Source: Myxococcales bacterium (GTDB lineage Bacteria; Myxococcota_A; Polyangia; Palsa-1104). From it: a DNA stretch of 56,806 bases. Position numbers and translations under genes: made by a program. The notes under the pieces are model-generated. The model was not told the origin of the DNA. It did not search any database and saw only the letters and a program-made list of their open reading frames with translations. Below, piece after piece: positions 29,765-37,994 of the stretch (positions within the stretch are counted from its first letter, which is position 1; each line of letters begins with the position of its first letter). The stretch is from the NCBI GenBank assembly GCA_003170275.1, contig PNAM01000061.1:1-56806 (forward strand), read 5' to 3'.

Positions 29765-30336
29765 GGCCGGACCCCGTACAGCTGGTGCGTGCGGATGTAG
29801 TCGATCACGTCGGCGTCGAGCAGCGCGTCGACCGGCTCGCCGCGCCCGAGCCGCGCGCGCACCTCGGTCGAGCTCACCGACGGGAGCATCAGCTCGGTCG
29901 CCGCCACCTCGGGATAGCCGCCGCGCCCGACCACGATGAACTCGATCAGCGTCTTCAGCTCGGGCCAGCCGTGCCAGCGCTCACGCTCGGCCACCAGATC
30001 GGCGCCGATCACCATCGCCAGCTCCACGCCCGGATGTTGGGCGCGCAACGCCTTGACCGTGCGCAGCGTGTAGCTGGCACCGGATTCGGCGCCCAGCTCC
30101 TCCTCGATGCGCGACACCACGACGCGATCGCCGAACGGGCGCGCCGCGCGCTCGCACATGGCCAGCCGGTCGGCGTACGGCGCGAGCTGCTTGTCGAACG
30201 GATGCTTCCAGGTGGGCACCATCCACAGCCGATCCAGGCGCGGCCGTGCCGTCGCCAGCACGTACGCGCACGCCAGCTGGTGCGCCACGTGCGGCGGGTT
30301 GAAGCTGCCTCCAAAGATGCCTATTCTCGCGCCCAC
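29761..30336 (-). CDS. nadD: nicotinate-nucleotide adenylyltransferase NadD
   Basis: Transfers AMP from ATP to nicotinate mononucleotide in NAD synthesis. About 191 residues. Nucleotidyltransferase motif GIFGGSFNPPHVAH at the N-terminus, WMVPTWKHPFDKQ, and the C-terminal SSTEVRARLGRGE (ISSTxxR motif) with VIDYIRTHQLYG. GTG 30336 gives the usual short lead before the motif; ATG 30357 is an in-frame alternative. The nadD-DUF2520 pair overlaps by four bases. No obg or rsfS is adjacent, unlike many genomes. Confidence 0.93.
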   Translation of the reverse strand: MGARIGIFGGSFNPPHVAHQLACAYVLATARPRLDRLWMVPTWKHPFDKQLAPYADRLAMCERAARPFGDRVVVSRIEEELGAESGASYTLRTVKALRAQHPGVELAMVIGADLVAERERWHGWPELKTLIEFIVVGRGGYPEVAATELMLPSVSSTEVRARLGRGEPVDALLDADVIDYIRTHQLYGVRP

Positions 30337-30394
30337 CGACGCGAAACGGTAGCACATTTTTGCGGGCTTTCTCGGCCGGTGACAAAGTGGTTCC

Positions 30395-30979
30395 ATGCGC
30401 TTCGAAGCGAGCTTTCTGACCGGTCGCGCGCTCTACGAGCAGGTCATCCGCGATGGGATCCTGAAGGCACGCCGCTCGGTGTGGATCGCGACCGCGAACG
30501 TCAAGGAGCTGTTCGTCGAGCCCGCCCATAGCCTGCGCAACGACAACGGCCGCTATCGCTCGATCCTCGGCGCGTTCGACGATCTCGCGGCCGCGGGCGT
30601 CGAGCTGCGGCTGCTCTACGCCGAGGTCCCCTCGCGACGCTTTCGCGCGGCCTTCGATCGCCGCCCGCACCTCATCAAGGGCGGCCTGCAGCTCAAGCAC
30701 TGCCCGCGCGTGCACTTGAAGGCGGTGGTCATCGACGGCAGCTGGCTCTATCTCGGCTCGGCCAACTTGACCGGCGCGGGGCTGGGCGCCAAGGGCGAGA
30801 ACAAGCGCAACTTCGAGTTCGGTTTCGTGACCGAAGACTTTCAGCTGCTCGACCAGGTGCAATCGCTGTATCAGGAATTGTGGGACGGTGCGCCGTGCAG
30901 CGCGTGTGCGATCCGGGACATCTGCCCCGACCCCGGACCGCAGACGGGTGTCAGGCGATCGGAACGGGCTTCAAAGTGA
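30395..30979 (+). CDS. phospholipase D-like protein with one HKD motif and a Cys-rich tail
   Basis: 194 residues, half the size of a standard two-motif PLD. One HKD motif: HLKAVVIDG, followed by LYLGSANLTGAGL (HxK, D, then GSxN). N-terminal RRSVWIATANVKELF is the usual first strand. Single-motif members act as dimers (Nuc-type nucleases or phosphodiesterases). The end carries CSACAIRDICPDP (C-x2-C-x5-C), which with the Cys in KHCPRVH might bind a metal. It is convergent with, and overlaps by 29 bp, the MXAN_5187-like gene. Nuclease activity is possible but unproven. Confidence 0.78.
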   Translation: MRFEASFLTGRALYEQVIRDGILKARRSVWIATANVKELFVEPAHSLRNDNGRYRSILGAFDDLAAAGVELRLLYAEVPSRRFRAAFDRRPHLIKGGLQLKHCPRVHLKAVVIDGSWLYLGSANLTGAGLGAKGENKRNFEFGFVTEDFQLLDQVQSLYQELWDGAPCSACAIRDICPDPGPQTGVRRSERASK

Positions 30980-32402
30980 CCTGATTGTTCTTCACCACCA
31001 CCTTGAAGCGCACCATCCGGCAGTTGTACTTCTTCAAGAGCGCCTGCTCGTTCTGCTTGAGCTTCGCAGTGAAGCCGCCTTCGTTCAGCCCCTCGGTGCC
31101 TTCGCCGGTCTGCTTGCGCGCCGCGACGTACTCCTCGAACACGCGCTTCAGGTACTCGCCCTCGGGCTCGTTGGCCAGCGCCATCGAGTCGGGCGTGACC
31201 GTCGCCTGCGGGCCGGTCACGTTCTCGTCGACGGCCAGCTCGCCCTGCCAGCGCCCCGACGTGGTGGGCGAATCGCCCGAATCGCCGAGCCCGTCTTCGG
31301 ACGGATCCGGACGGCCGAGCAAACGCGCCATCATCACGTTGAGCCCGTTGGCCAGACCTTCGAAGTCGGGGCTCGACGGCTCGAACTGATAGTCGCGGTT
31401 GCCGTTGATCACCTCGGCCACGCCGCGCTCGATCCCGTCGAGCGGCACCAGGAAGCGGATCGAGGTCATGACCGCCGCGCCGACCGCCGCCAACAGCGCG
31501 ACCACGCCCAGCATGAGGATCCACCAGCGCACCGTCTCGAGCGGCGCGCGGGCCGCGGTCACCGACGACAACACCACGAACCCCGAGGCCGAACGGGTCA
31601 TGTTGCCCGGCAGCGGTCCGACCGCCGCGACGTAATCCTCGCCGCGCAGCGTGACGTGGAACAGCTTGGACATCTCGCCCGCCAGCGCCGGAGCCGCGTT
31701 GGCCGGTCCCTCGAACAGCGCCGACGCGAGCGACTTCTCTTCGGAGCTCTCGCCGCCCTCCTTCTTGAAGGAAGAGGCCTGCACCTTCTTGTCGATGAAG
31801 TAGGCGACCTCTGCGCCGGTCTTGTCGCGGTCCGCCACCGCGTCCTGCCCGGACTGCACGTAGCCGACGATCAGCGCGCCGACCAGCGCGCCGGTCTTGT
31901 TGCGAATCGGCGCCGCGCCGACGCGGTACAGATGGCCGTCGAAGCTCCACACGTCCTTGTTGGCCACGCCGTCCAGCGCCTTGGCCACCGACGGGTACTT
32001 GCTCTTCAGATCCTCGTCGTACATGGCGTTCGGGTTGAGATCGCGCGCGACCACCTTCCCGTTGGCGCCCACCACCGCGACCACGTCGGCCTTGCGCCCC
32101 GCCGCTTCGAGGCCGGCGTTGCGCTTCTGCACCGCCGAGTAGGCCGCCTGACGCTGCGCGTCGCCCGATTGCGCGAACACCTCGCCGAGGTCATCCTCGC
32201 GGGCCAGCTTCTGGGTCTCGCTGGTCAGCTCGATGCCGCGCAACAGGTCCAGCTTGGGCACCGACTGCTGCGCGCGCTCGACCCGGCTGTCGACCAGGCC
32301 GGTGGTCGACTTGTCGATGCTGGATGCGACGGAAGTGAACACCACTCCGGTGAGGACTGCGATTACGGCGGCTGCCGCCAGGCCAACACGTGCACGGAAC
32401 AT
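30951..32402 (-). CDS. MXAN_5187-like membrane sensor protein
   Basis: 483 residues. N-terminal membrane segment (about 7-27), an extracytoplasmic sensor region resembling a double Cache fold (VVAVVGANGKVVARDLNPNAMY; VWSFDGHLYRVGAAPIRNKTGALVGALIVGY), a second membrane segment (about 300-325), a HAMP-like part (VPLDGIERGVAEVINGN), a linker, and a C-terminal domain YLKRVFEEYVAARKQTGEGTEGL ... LLKKYNCRMVRFKVVVKN, which I recognise as the MXAN_5187 C-terminal type. No kinase or MCP signalling domain. Output unknown. Start ATG 32402 has GGAGGGG upstream. Confidence 0.75.
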   Translation of the reverse strand: MFRARVGLAAAAVIAVLTGVVFTSVASSIDKSTTGLVDSRVERAQQSVPKLDLLRGIELTSETQKLAREDDLGEVFAQSGDAQRQAAYSAVQKRNAGLEAAGRKADVVAVVGANGKVVARDLNPNAMYDEDLKSKYPSVAKALDGVANKDVWSFDGHLYRVGAAPIRNKTGALVGALIVGYVQSGQDAVADRDKTGAEVAYFIDKKVQASSFKKEGGESSEEKSLASALFEGPANAAPALAGEMSKLFHVTLRGEDYVAAVGPLPGNMTRSASGFVVLSSVTAARAPLETVRWWILMLGVVALLAAVGAAVMTSIRFLVPLDGIERGVAEVINGNRDYQFEPSSPDFEGLANGLNVMMARLLGRPDPSEDGLGDSGDSPTTSGRWQGELAVDENVTGPQATVTPDSMALANEPEGEYLKRVFEEYVAARKQTGEGTEGLNEGGFTAKLKQNEQALLKKYNCRMVRFKVVVKNNQVTLKPVPIA

Positions 32403-32678
32403 TCAGGTCCCCTCCGCCTCCGTAGGTGCTGCCTTGTCGGGGCGAGACTATCTCACCGGACCCTCCAGCAAGTCAAAAGGAAAACCGGCGCGTCCTTGTC
32501 AACAAGTTATCCCCAACCCGCGCCGACTCGCACGCACATCCACGCACGAACCCTCACCATGTGCATTCATCTATCGGGAGTTTTTGGGGAAAAGGGGTGA
32601 AAACAAGTTCCACTTGGAAGCTACTCACCGTCGGAGAGCGTTTTTTGGTGGCTCCGTCGAGAGCCGGCTGTGGACAAC
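32403..32678. other. AT-richer intergenic region with DnaA-box-like sites
   Basis: The longest gap in the window (276 bp), visibly richer in A/T than its surroundings between 32470 and 32660. It holds TTATCCCCA (32507-32515) and, just after the kinase stop, TGTGGACAA (32669-32677, complement TTGTCCACA); each differs by one base from the consensus DnaA box TTATCCACA. ACAAGTTATCCCCA (32502-32515) recurs exactly at 46231-46244. A stem GGCTC/GAGCC occurs at 32651-32666. No credible gene is seen. Confidence 0.5.
32447..32476 (-). promoter_or_regulatory. probable promoter of the MXAN_5187-like gene
   Basis: Minus strand TTGACT (32476-32471), 18 bp, GATAGT (32452-32447). The predicted transcript starts about 38 bases before ATG 32402 and includes its GGAGGGG ribosome site. 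Confidence 0.45.
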
Positions 32679-34220
32679 CTATTTCGGGCCGTGAGTGTTG
32701 TAATATGCCTCAAACTTTTCTGCGAGCGAGAGCACGCCATCCGTGCTCAAAGTGCCGATCGGCGCGAACGCGTGCAGGGCGACGCCGTAGGGTAGATCGC
32801 GGCGCTCGAAGTCCGCTTCGTCGGAGACGAACAGCGTGCGCTGCTTGTCTACATAGCGAGACGGATAGTTCACGTCCGGCTTGAGCTCGTAGCCCGGCCA
32901 CAACGCCGGCTTGTCGAGCAGCGCCTGGGGCACCACCACCAGCGTGAGCGGCGGTGGATCGGCCAGCGCGGCCTTGCGCACGTCGTTCACGCCGCTTTGC
33001 GCCTCGAACTCCTTGAGCACGCCCACCAACTTGCGGTAGCGATCGCGCAGCGCCTTGGCGTCACGCGCCCCGGCCGACTGCACGCGCACGCCGTCGGTGT
33101 CGAACTTCTCGTCGACGGCCAGGGCGATGCCGGGGAGCTTGAGCGGCTCGAGCCACACGGGCTTGGGCGGTGCGGCGAGCGGCGCGAGCACCGCGGCGGG
33201 CTTGCCCTCGGGCGGCAGCACGACCGGATGGCGCAGCGCCAGCCACAGCGCCACCCCGCCGCCGATCGCCACCGTGGCGCCGAGCGCGAGCGCCAACGTG
33301 CGCGGTTGGCTCGGGACGAGCCCGGTCTGCGCCAGCGCCGCCGGTGCCACGCGCAGCAGCTCGCCCTCCAGCGCGACGCGGAACTCCTGCGCCAGCTGGT
33401 AGCGATCGCGCGCGTCCTTCTCGAGCGCACGCAGCAGCGCTTTTTCGACGGTGGCCGGCACCTCCACGGACATCGACGCCAGCGCCGGCGGCTTGCGATT
33501 CAGGTGCTGCTGCATGATGTCGAACTGGTTGTCGCCCTCGAACGGCGTGCGCCCGGTCAGCCCCTCGTAGAGCGTCACGCCGAGCGAGTAGATGTCGCTG
33601 CGCGCGTCGACCGACTTGCCGCGCACCTGCTCGGGCGACATGTAGCGCACCGTCCCCATCGTCTGGCCCGTCGAGGTCAGCCGCGTGTTGCCGATGATGC
33701 GCGCGATCCCGAAGTCGGTGACCTTGATCGCGCTGTCCGCAGCGCGGATGAGCACGTTGGACGGCTTGATGTCGCGGTGGATCACCTTCTGACCGTGCGC
33801 GTACTCGAGCGCCTTGAGCACCTCGATACCGACGCGCATGACCTCCTGCCAGGGGACCTTGCCGGTCGAGATGATCTTGTTCTCGAACGTCACCCCGTCG
33901 ACGAACTGCATGATCAGGCACAGTCGCCCGCTGGCCTCGGAGAAGTTGTTGAGGCTGACGATGTTGGGGTGCTCGAGCAGCGCCAGCACGCGCGCCTCCT
34001 CGACGAAGCGCGCCTTCAGCTCGTCGTGGATGGCCAGCTCCGGCGGCAGGATCTTGATCGCCACTTCCTGCGCGGTGACGCGGTGGCGTGCGCGGTACAC
34101 CACGCTCATGCCGCCGGCGCCCAACACCGACGTGAGCTCGAACTCGAGCACGCGGGTCCCGATCAGCTTTTCGGCCCCGCCTCCGTTTTCGGGAGTAGAA
34201 AAGTTGCTCCCTCCAGACAC
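32679..34220 (-). CDS. serine/threonine protein kinase with membrane segment
   Basis: 513 residues. Hanks-type kinase domain about 25-290: glycine loop LGAGGMSVVYRA (33-44), catalytic Lys 56 in VAIKIL, HRDIKPSN (148-155), DFGIAR (169-174), and APE-type region YMSPEQVRGKSVDARSDIYSLG. A membrane segment (about 310-330, LALALGATVAIGGGVALWLAL) separates it from a C-terminal region of about 170 residues that would be outside the cytoplasm and could sense a signal. All catalytic residues are present. Start GTG 34220 lies 7 bp after TAGGAT. Divergent from a PilZ gene across 44 bp. Confidence 0.92.
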   Translation of the reverse strand: MSGGSNFSTPENGGGAEKLIGTRVLEFELTSVLGAGGMSVVYRARHRVTAQEVAIKILPPELAIHDELKARFVEEARVLALLEHPNIVSLNNFSEASGRLCLIMQFVDGVTFENKIISTGKVPWQEVMRVGIEVLKALEYAHGQKVIHRDIKPSNVLIRAADSAIKVTDFGIARIIGNTRLTSTGQTMGTVRYMSPEQVRGKSVDARSDIYSLGVTLYEGLTGRTPFEGDNQFDIMQQHLNRKPPALASMSVEVPATVEKALLRALEKDARDRYQLAQEFRVALEGELLRVAPAALAQTGLVPSQPRTLALALGATVAIGGGVALWLALRHPVVLPPEGKPAAVLAPLAAPPKPVWLEPLKLPGIALAVDEKFDTDGVRVQSAGARDAKALRDRYRKLVGVLKEFEAQSGVNDVRKAALADPPPLTLVVVPQALLDKPALWPGYELKPDVNYPSRYVDKQRTLFVSDEADFERRDLPYGVALHAFAPIGTLSTDGVLSLAEKFEAYYNTHGPK

Positions 34221-34228
34221 CTACTCTA

Positions 34229-34242
34229 TCCTACATGTAGGA
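34229..34242. promoter_or_regulatory. 14-bp palindrome between kinase and PilZ genes
   Basis: TCCTACATGTAGGA is a perfect palindrome midway between the two divergent starts. It overlaps the TAGGAT hexamer that would serve as the kinase -10. It could be an operator for a dimeric regulator controlling both genes. No protein is assigned. Confidence 0.4.
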
Positions 34243-34264
34243 ATTAAACCCACTGGAGGCCGCC

Positions 34265-34612
34265 ATGCAGTTCAACGACAACAGGCGCGAGCGGCGCATG
34301 CCCCTCAACATCCTGCTCAACAAGTACATCGACGGGGAGCCGCACACCTGCCGCGCCGTCAACCTGTCGCGTGGCGGCATGCTGCTCTACAAGGTCTTCG
34401 AGCCCGACGTCGCGCACTCGTCGGTCGAGCTGGAGTTCCAGCTGCCCGGCTCGGCGCGCATCGTACGCGTCGACGGGATCCTGTTGCAGGAGCACCGCTG
34501 GGCGCGCGCGTGCGGCGTGCGCTTCACGCACATGGAAGACGAAGACCGCGATCTCCTCGAGCGCTACCTGCGTGGCGAGCAGCTCGACGACGCGGTCGCA
34601 GCCGGGTCGTAG
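34265..34612 (+). CDS. PilZ domain protein
   Basis: 115 residues, essentially a single PilZ domain. It has the RxxxR c-di-GMP motif (RRERR, about 7-11) and the second motif NLSRGGM (D/NxSxxG, about 33-39), so c-di-GMP binding is likely. GGAGG stands upstream of ATG 34265. Single-domain PilZ proteins act as c-di-GMP adaptors on partner proteins. Its divergent neighbour is a Ser/Thr kinase. Confidence 0.87.
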   Translation: MQFNDNRRERRMPLNILLNKYIDGEPHTCRAVNLSRGGMLLYKVFEPDVAHSSVELEFQLPGSARIVRVDGILLQEHRWARACGVRFTHMEDEDRDLLERYLRGEQLDDAVAAGS

Positions 34613-34614
34613 CT

Positions 34615-35517
34615 TCACGCGGACAGCCTACCCTTCTCGGCCTCTTCGACCTCGACGAACAGCCGCTCCAGCTCTTCGCAGACTTCGTTCGGATACTCGA
34701 CGGGCGTGTAGTGCGTGCCGCCGGGCAGGATGCGCAGTCGCGCCCGCGGCAGCGCCTGCTCGAGCGCGCGCGCCGTGGCCACCGGCGTAAGCATGTCGTG
34801 ATCGCCGGTGACGATGCGCACCGGCACGTTCACTCGCGCGACCACGTCGCTGGCGTCGTGCTTGCCGAGCGCCTCGAGCGTCGCGCCGTAGAGATCGAAG
34901 TCGAGCGTGGCAAAGGTCTTGGCGAACTCCGAGAACAGCTCGAGGTCGAGCGTCGCGCCCACGAAGCCGAGTCGCTTCATCGCCGGCAGGAGCCCCGCCC
35001 ACGCGGTCGCCACCGATGACAGCTTGCCCACCAGCGGAGCGTGGCGGCGCATCTGTGTGAGCATCGCCGGGATCACGTGGCGCACGAAGCGCGAGCCAAG
35101 CGCGGTGTCGAACGGCCGTCCCTTGACGCCGTTGATGATGCCCAGGCCGGCGATGCGCTCGGGGAAGCGGCGCCACGCCTCGAAGTTCACCTGCACGCCC
35201 ATGCTCCAGCCCACCAGGATGACGCGCTTCCAGCCGAGCTCGTCGAGGATCGCCTTGAGATCGAGCGATTGAAACGGCGGTCCGAGCGAGCCTTTCGTCT
35301 GTGGTTTGCCAGAGCGATAGAGGCCGCGGTAGTCCCAGGTCATGAACGGGCGGGTGTGCGCGAAGCGGTCGAAGACGTGCTTCCAGGCGCGGTAGTCGCC
35401 GCCGAGGCCGTTGGAGAGCACCACCGGCAGGCCCGGGCCGTCGCCGCGCGTCTGGTACGCGAGCTCGGTCGCGTCGAAGCTGCGCAGGGAGCGGTGGTCG
35501 AGATCGTCAGTGGGCAC
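34615..35517 (-). CDS. alpha/beta-hydrolase fold enzyme
   Basis: About 300 residues. Oxyanion region LSNGLGGDYRAW, nucleophile elbow GWSMG (Ser), catalytic Asp in TGDHDMLTPV, and His in PGGTHYTPVEYP: a complete Ser-Asp-His triad. Substrate unknown; similar proteins are annotated as esterases or haloperoxidase-like. GTG 35517 lies 8 bp after TACAAT (35531-35526), another close -10. The frame continues upstream to 36294 but that part is antisense to the barrel gene region and non-coding in character. Confidence 0.85.
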   Translation of the reverse strand: MPTDDLDHRSLRSFDATELAYQTRGDGPGLPVVLSNGLGGDYRAWKHVFDRFAHTRPFMTWDYRGLYRSGKPQTKGSLGPPFQSLDLKAILDELGWKRVILVGWSMGVQVNFEAWRRFPERIAGLGIINGVKGRPFDTALGSRFVRHVIPAMLTQMRRHAPLVGKLSSVATAWAGLLPAMKRLGFVGATLDLELFSEFAKTFATLDFDLYGATLEALGKHDASDVVARVNVPVRIVTGDHDMLTPVATARALEQALPRARLRILPGGTHYTPVEYPNEVCEELERLFVEVEEAEKGRLSA

Positions 35518-35540
35518 GCGCCCACATTGTATCAGAACTT

Positions 35541-36566
35541 TTAGAAGTAGACCGCGACACCGAGGCGGAATTGGCCGCCGTACTCGTCGGCGAGGGCGTG
35601 CACGCGCTTGCCGTCGACCGAGGTGGTCGCCAGCACTGCCTGCGCCGGCTCGTCGACGCGCTTCTTGCCGTCGAAGCGCGCGTCGGCGGTGATCGCCAGG
35701 TGCTGGCCGATGCGGAACTCGAGCCCGCCACCGACCTGCCCATCGAAGTAGTAGGCCTCGTCGCGGGTGATGCGCAGATCCTGGGTCGCGTAGTCGAAGC
35801 CGAGCGCAGCGACGAGGTACGGCGAGACCACCCAATTCGGCCGGCCGATGTGCAGGCGGAACCCGACGGTGGCCGGGATGTCCATCCGATCGATCGGGCC
35901 CGAGGTGTTCTTCTGGTACTCGGCCGCCAGCTCGAGCGTCCAGCGCGGCGACATGCGGTACAAGAACTCGCCGCCGATGCCGAGGTTGTTCCAGCTGTCG
36001 TTCACCACTTGACCGGTGCCGCGCACGCCGAGGCCGATGCGCGAGGACCACTCGGCCGGTTTCTGGAGCGGCCGCACCAGCACCACCGGGCCGGGCGCGT
36101 AGTAGACCTGCGGTTGCGGTTGCGCCGCGACCGCACAGCACGGCGGACGATAGCAGCACGACGGCGCGGCCAGGGGCGGAGGCAGCGGCGCTTGCGGCAC
36201 GTAGTAGTAGGGCTGCGGCGCCTGGACGATCACCGGCGGCGGCGGCGGCGGGAGCGCGCCGAGGATCGCGGCGGCAGCGCGGCGGAAGTGCCAACGCACG
36301 CGCTCACGGATGTACACGTGCGGGGCCTGCGGCACGTAGATCGGACGAGGCACATAGTACGGACGAGGCACGTAGTACGGAGGCGGCGGCGCATAGGCGC
36401 GCGGCGGCGGGGGCGCGTAGACTTGCGGCGGCTGCGGCGCGTACACCGGCGGCGCTGGCGGAGCGACCTGCACTTGCGGGGTCGGGGCGTCATAGATGAT
36501 CTGGGCGCTGGCGATCCGGGGGACCGCGAGCAGCGTGACCGCGATGGCAGCCAGGCGAGTCGTCAT
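35541..36566 (-). CDS. outer-membrane beta-barrel protein with proline-rich N-terminus
   Basis: 341 residues. Signal peptide ending IASAQ, then about 120 residues rich in P, Y, V and A with short repeats (YAPPPP, YYVPRPYYVPRP) and a Cys cluster (SCCYRPPCC), then an eight-strand-like barrel (SRIGLGVRGTGQVV; WTLELAAEYQKNT; GGGLEFRIGQHLAITADARF) ending in the aromatic C-terminal FRLGVAVYF expected for outer-membrane insertion. Function unknown; such proteins are common in myxobacteria. The proline-rich part may extend through the periplasm or surface layer. Confidence 0.82.
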   Translation of the reverse strand: MTTRLAAIAVTLLAVPRIASAQIIYDAPTPQVQVAPPAPPVYAPQPPQVYAPPPPRAYAPPPPYYVPRPYYVPRPIYVPQAPHVYIRERVRWHFRRAAAAILGALPPPPPPVIVQAPQPYYYVPQAPLPPPLAAPSCCYRPPCCAVAAQPQPQVYYAPGPVVLVRPLQKPAEWSSRIGLGVRGTGQVVNDSWNNLGIGGEFLYRMSPRWTLELAAEYQKNTSGPIDRMDIPATVGFRLHIGRPNWVVSPYLVAALGFDYATQDLRITRDEAYYFDGQVGGGLEFRIGQHLAITADARFDGKKRVDEPAQAVLATTSVDGKRVHALADEYGGQFRLGVAVYF

Positions 36567-36644
36567 GAGCTGGGCAGGAAAGCAGCGCGCGTGCCAACCG
36601 GAAGTGGCCGGAAGACGGCGGTTTTTTTCTCGCTCCCAACGTTC

Positions 36645-36666
36645 GTTCACGGTTGCAACCGTGAAC
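36645..36666. promoter_or_regulatory. perfect 22-bp palindrome in divergent intergenic region
   Basis: GTTCACGGTTGCAACCGTGAAC is identical to its reverse complement. It lies 21 bp upstream of a strong -35 (36688) and between two divergent genes (barrel protein and membrane protein), the expected place for an operator or activator site. The 206-bp gap (36567-36772) otherwise holds a T7 tract at 36622 and the promoter described separately. Confidence 0.55.
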
Positions 36667-36687
36667 GGGTCAATACAGGCTAACTCC

Positions 36688-36716
36688 TTGACAGCGCTGA
36701 AAAGCGTCGGTAATAC
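36688..36716 (+). promoter_or_regulatory. sigma70-type promoter of the 402-residue membrane protein
   Basis: TTGACA (36688-36693), 17 bp, TAATAC (36711-36716). The predicted start is near 36724, about 50 bases before TTG 36773, giving a leader that contains the GGAGGAA ribosome site. Confidence 0.7.
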
Positions 36717-36772
36717 TTCGCGGCACCGTCGGAAAGACCGTCGGAAACGCCGCCGCTGGAGGAACAGCACTC

Positions 36773-37981
36773 TTGGAAGACAACAAGAAGCCCGGACAGC
36801 GCGACATCAGTGACTTGAAGGCGCGCCTCGGACTCAAGAAGACCTCGGCGATGCCGGCCGTCACCCCAGCCGGCATTCCCCAGAACCAGGCGCCCAACAT
36901 CCCAGCGCCCATTCCGAGCTCCGGATCGGGGCCGAGCGCCTCGAACCAGGGGTCCTCCATCCCGTCCCCGTTCGGCCGGCCCGAGCCGCAAGCGCAGCCG
37001 CAAGCCGCGCCCGCGCCGGCACCTCCGCCCGATCCGCGGCGCGATCCGTTCGCACAGCAGCAGGCGGCCAACCTGGCGGCGTTCTACGGCGTCGGGCAGG
37101 TGCTGCCCGGCTCGGGCGACAGCGTCTCCGACGCGCCGTTGTCGAAGCCCAAGGCGTGGGGCTCGATCGTCGTCGTCACCGGCCTGTGCCTGGTCGTGTT
37201 CGGCGTCGGCAACGCGTGCGGCCGCGTCACCACGGCGCGCGTCGAGTTCAACCGCACCATCGAGAACTCCGGGCAGATCCGCGAAGAGGTCGACAAGATC
37301 TCGAAGCAGCTCAACGGCGTCGCCGACACCATCAACGTTTCGAAGCTGACGCAGCAGGGTCAGCCCGACTTCGAGATGACCAAGAAGCTCGGTGATCTCG
37401 ATCTCAAGAAGCCGGACACGCAGAAGATCTTCCACACCAACTATTTCCACCTCGAAGACGTCGCGGTCGAGCGGCTGTTCACCTATTACGATCACGTGAT
37501 CGCGCTGTACGATCTGATCACGCTGCACGCCAAGAAGACCGACAACGACAAGGACGCCATCGAGAGCTTCATGAAGAACGGCGCCGGCAAGGGCGACAAG
37601 AACTACGGCGTCACGCTCGACTTCACGGGCGCGATTCCGCTGGCGCACTTCGTCGAGGTCGGCACGCCGGTTTGCAACGATCCGGCCAAGACCGACTGCA
37701 ACGCGAACGAGCTCAAGGGCTTCAAGTTCCGCTCGGACTCGGGCGGCGCGTGGGCCGAGAAGCCGGTCAAGGGCAAGCCGACCGAGATCGTGGTGCCGAT
37801 GCAGAAGTCGCCGCTGTTCGGATCGGTGGCCGCGGGCAATCCCGACATCCTGGCGTTCAAGGACTACCTGCGCCGTGTGATCGACATCAAGTCGCGGGCG
37901 GGTGCGTTGGTTGCTGAGCAGAAGGACGTGATCGCGGATCTCAAGCGCGCCTCGGAGCGACCCAAGGTCTTCACCTTCTGA
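36773..37981 (+). CDS. single-pass membrane protein of unknown function
   Basis: 402 residues. A cytoplasmic proline/glutamine-rich N-terminal part (about 20-120) precedes one membrane segment (about 128-148, GSIVVVTGLCLVVFGVG) and a mixed helical extracytoplasmic domain with a coiled-coil-like start (FNRTIENSGQIREEVDKISKQL) and one Cys pair (PVCNDPAKTDCN). TTG 36773 is supported by GGAGGAA about 10 bp upstream and by the promoter at 36688. The N-terminal ISDLKARLGLKK motif looks like a conserved short docking element. I know no family for it. Confidence 0.72.
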   Translation: MEDNKKPGQRDISDLKARLGLKKTSAMPAVTPAGIPQNQAPNIPAPIPSSGSGPSASNQGSSIPSPFGRPEPQAQPQAAPAPAPPPDPRRDPFAQQQAANLAAFYGVGQVLPGSGDSVSDAPLSKPKAWGSIVVVTGLCLVVFGVGNACGRVTTARVEFNRTIENSGQIREEVDKISKQLNGVADTINVSKLTQQGQPDFEMTKKLGDLDLKKPDTQKIFHTNYFHLEDVAVERLFTYYDHVIALYDLITLHAKKTDNDKDAIESFMKNGAGKGDKNYGVTLDFTGAIPLAHFVEVGTPVCNDPAKTDCNANELKGFKFRSDSGGAWAEKPVKGKPTEIVVPMQKSPLFGSVAAGNPDILAFKDYLRRVIDIKSRAGALVAEQKDVIADLKRASERPKVFTF

Positions 37982-37994
37982 TCTACGTCCCGTT

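Noticed and set aside
32403..32678. Possible replication origin
   Set aside because: Only two box-like sites, no dnaA, dnaN, parA or gidA nearby, and no strand switch in the coding pattern; treated as possible DnaA regulatory sites only.
34615..36294. Long 559-codon minus-strand frame including the hydrolase
   Set aside because: Only the part from 35517 downstream has hydrolase motifs; the rest is a frame shift of the barrel gene on the same strand.
36330..36380. Tandem 20-bp-like repeats (GTACGGACGAGGCAC units)
   Set aside because: They encode the YYVPRP repeats of the barrel protein and have no CRISPR spacing or spacer structure.
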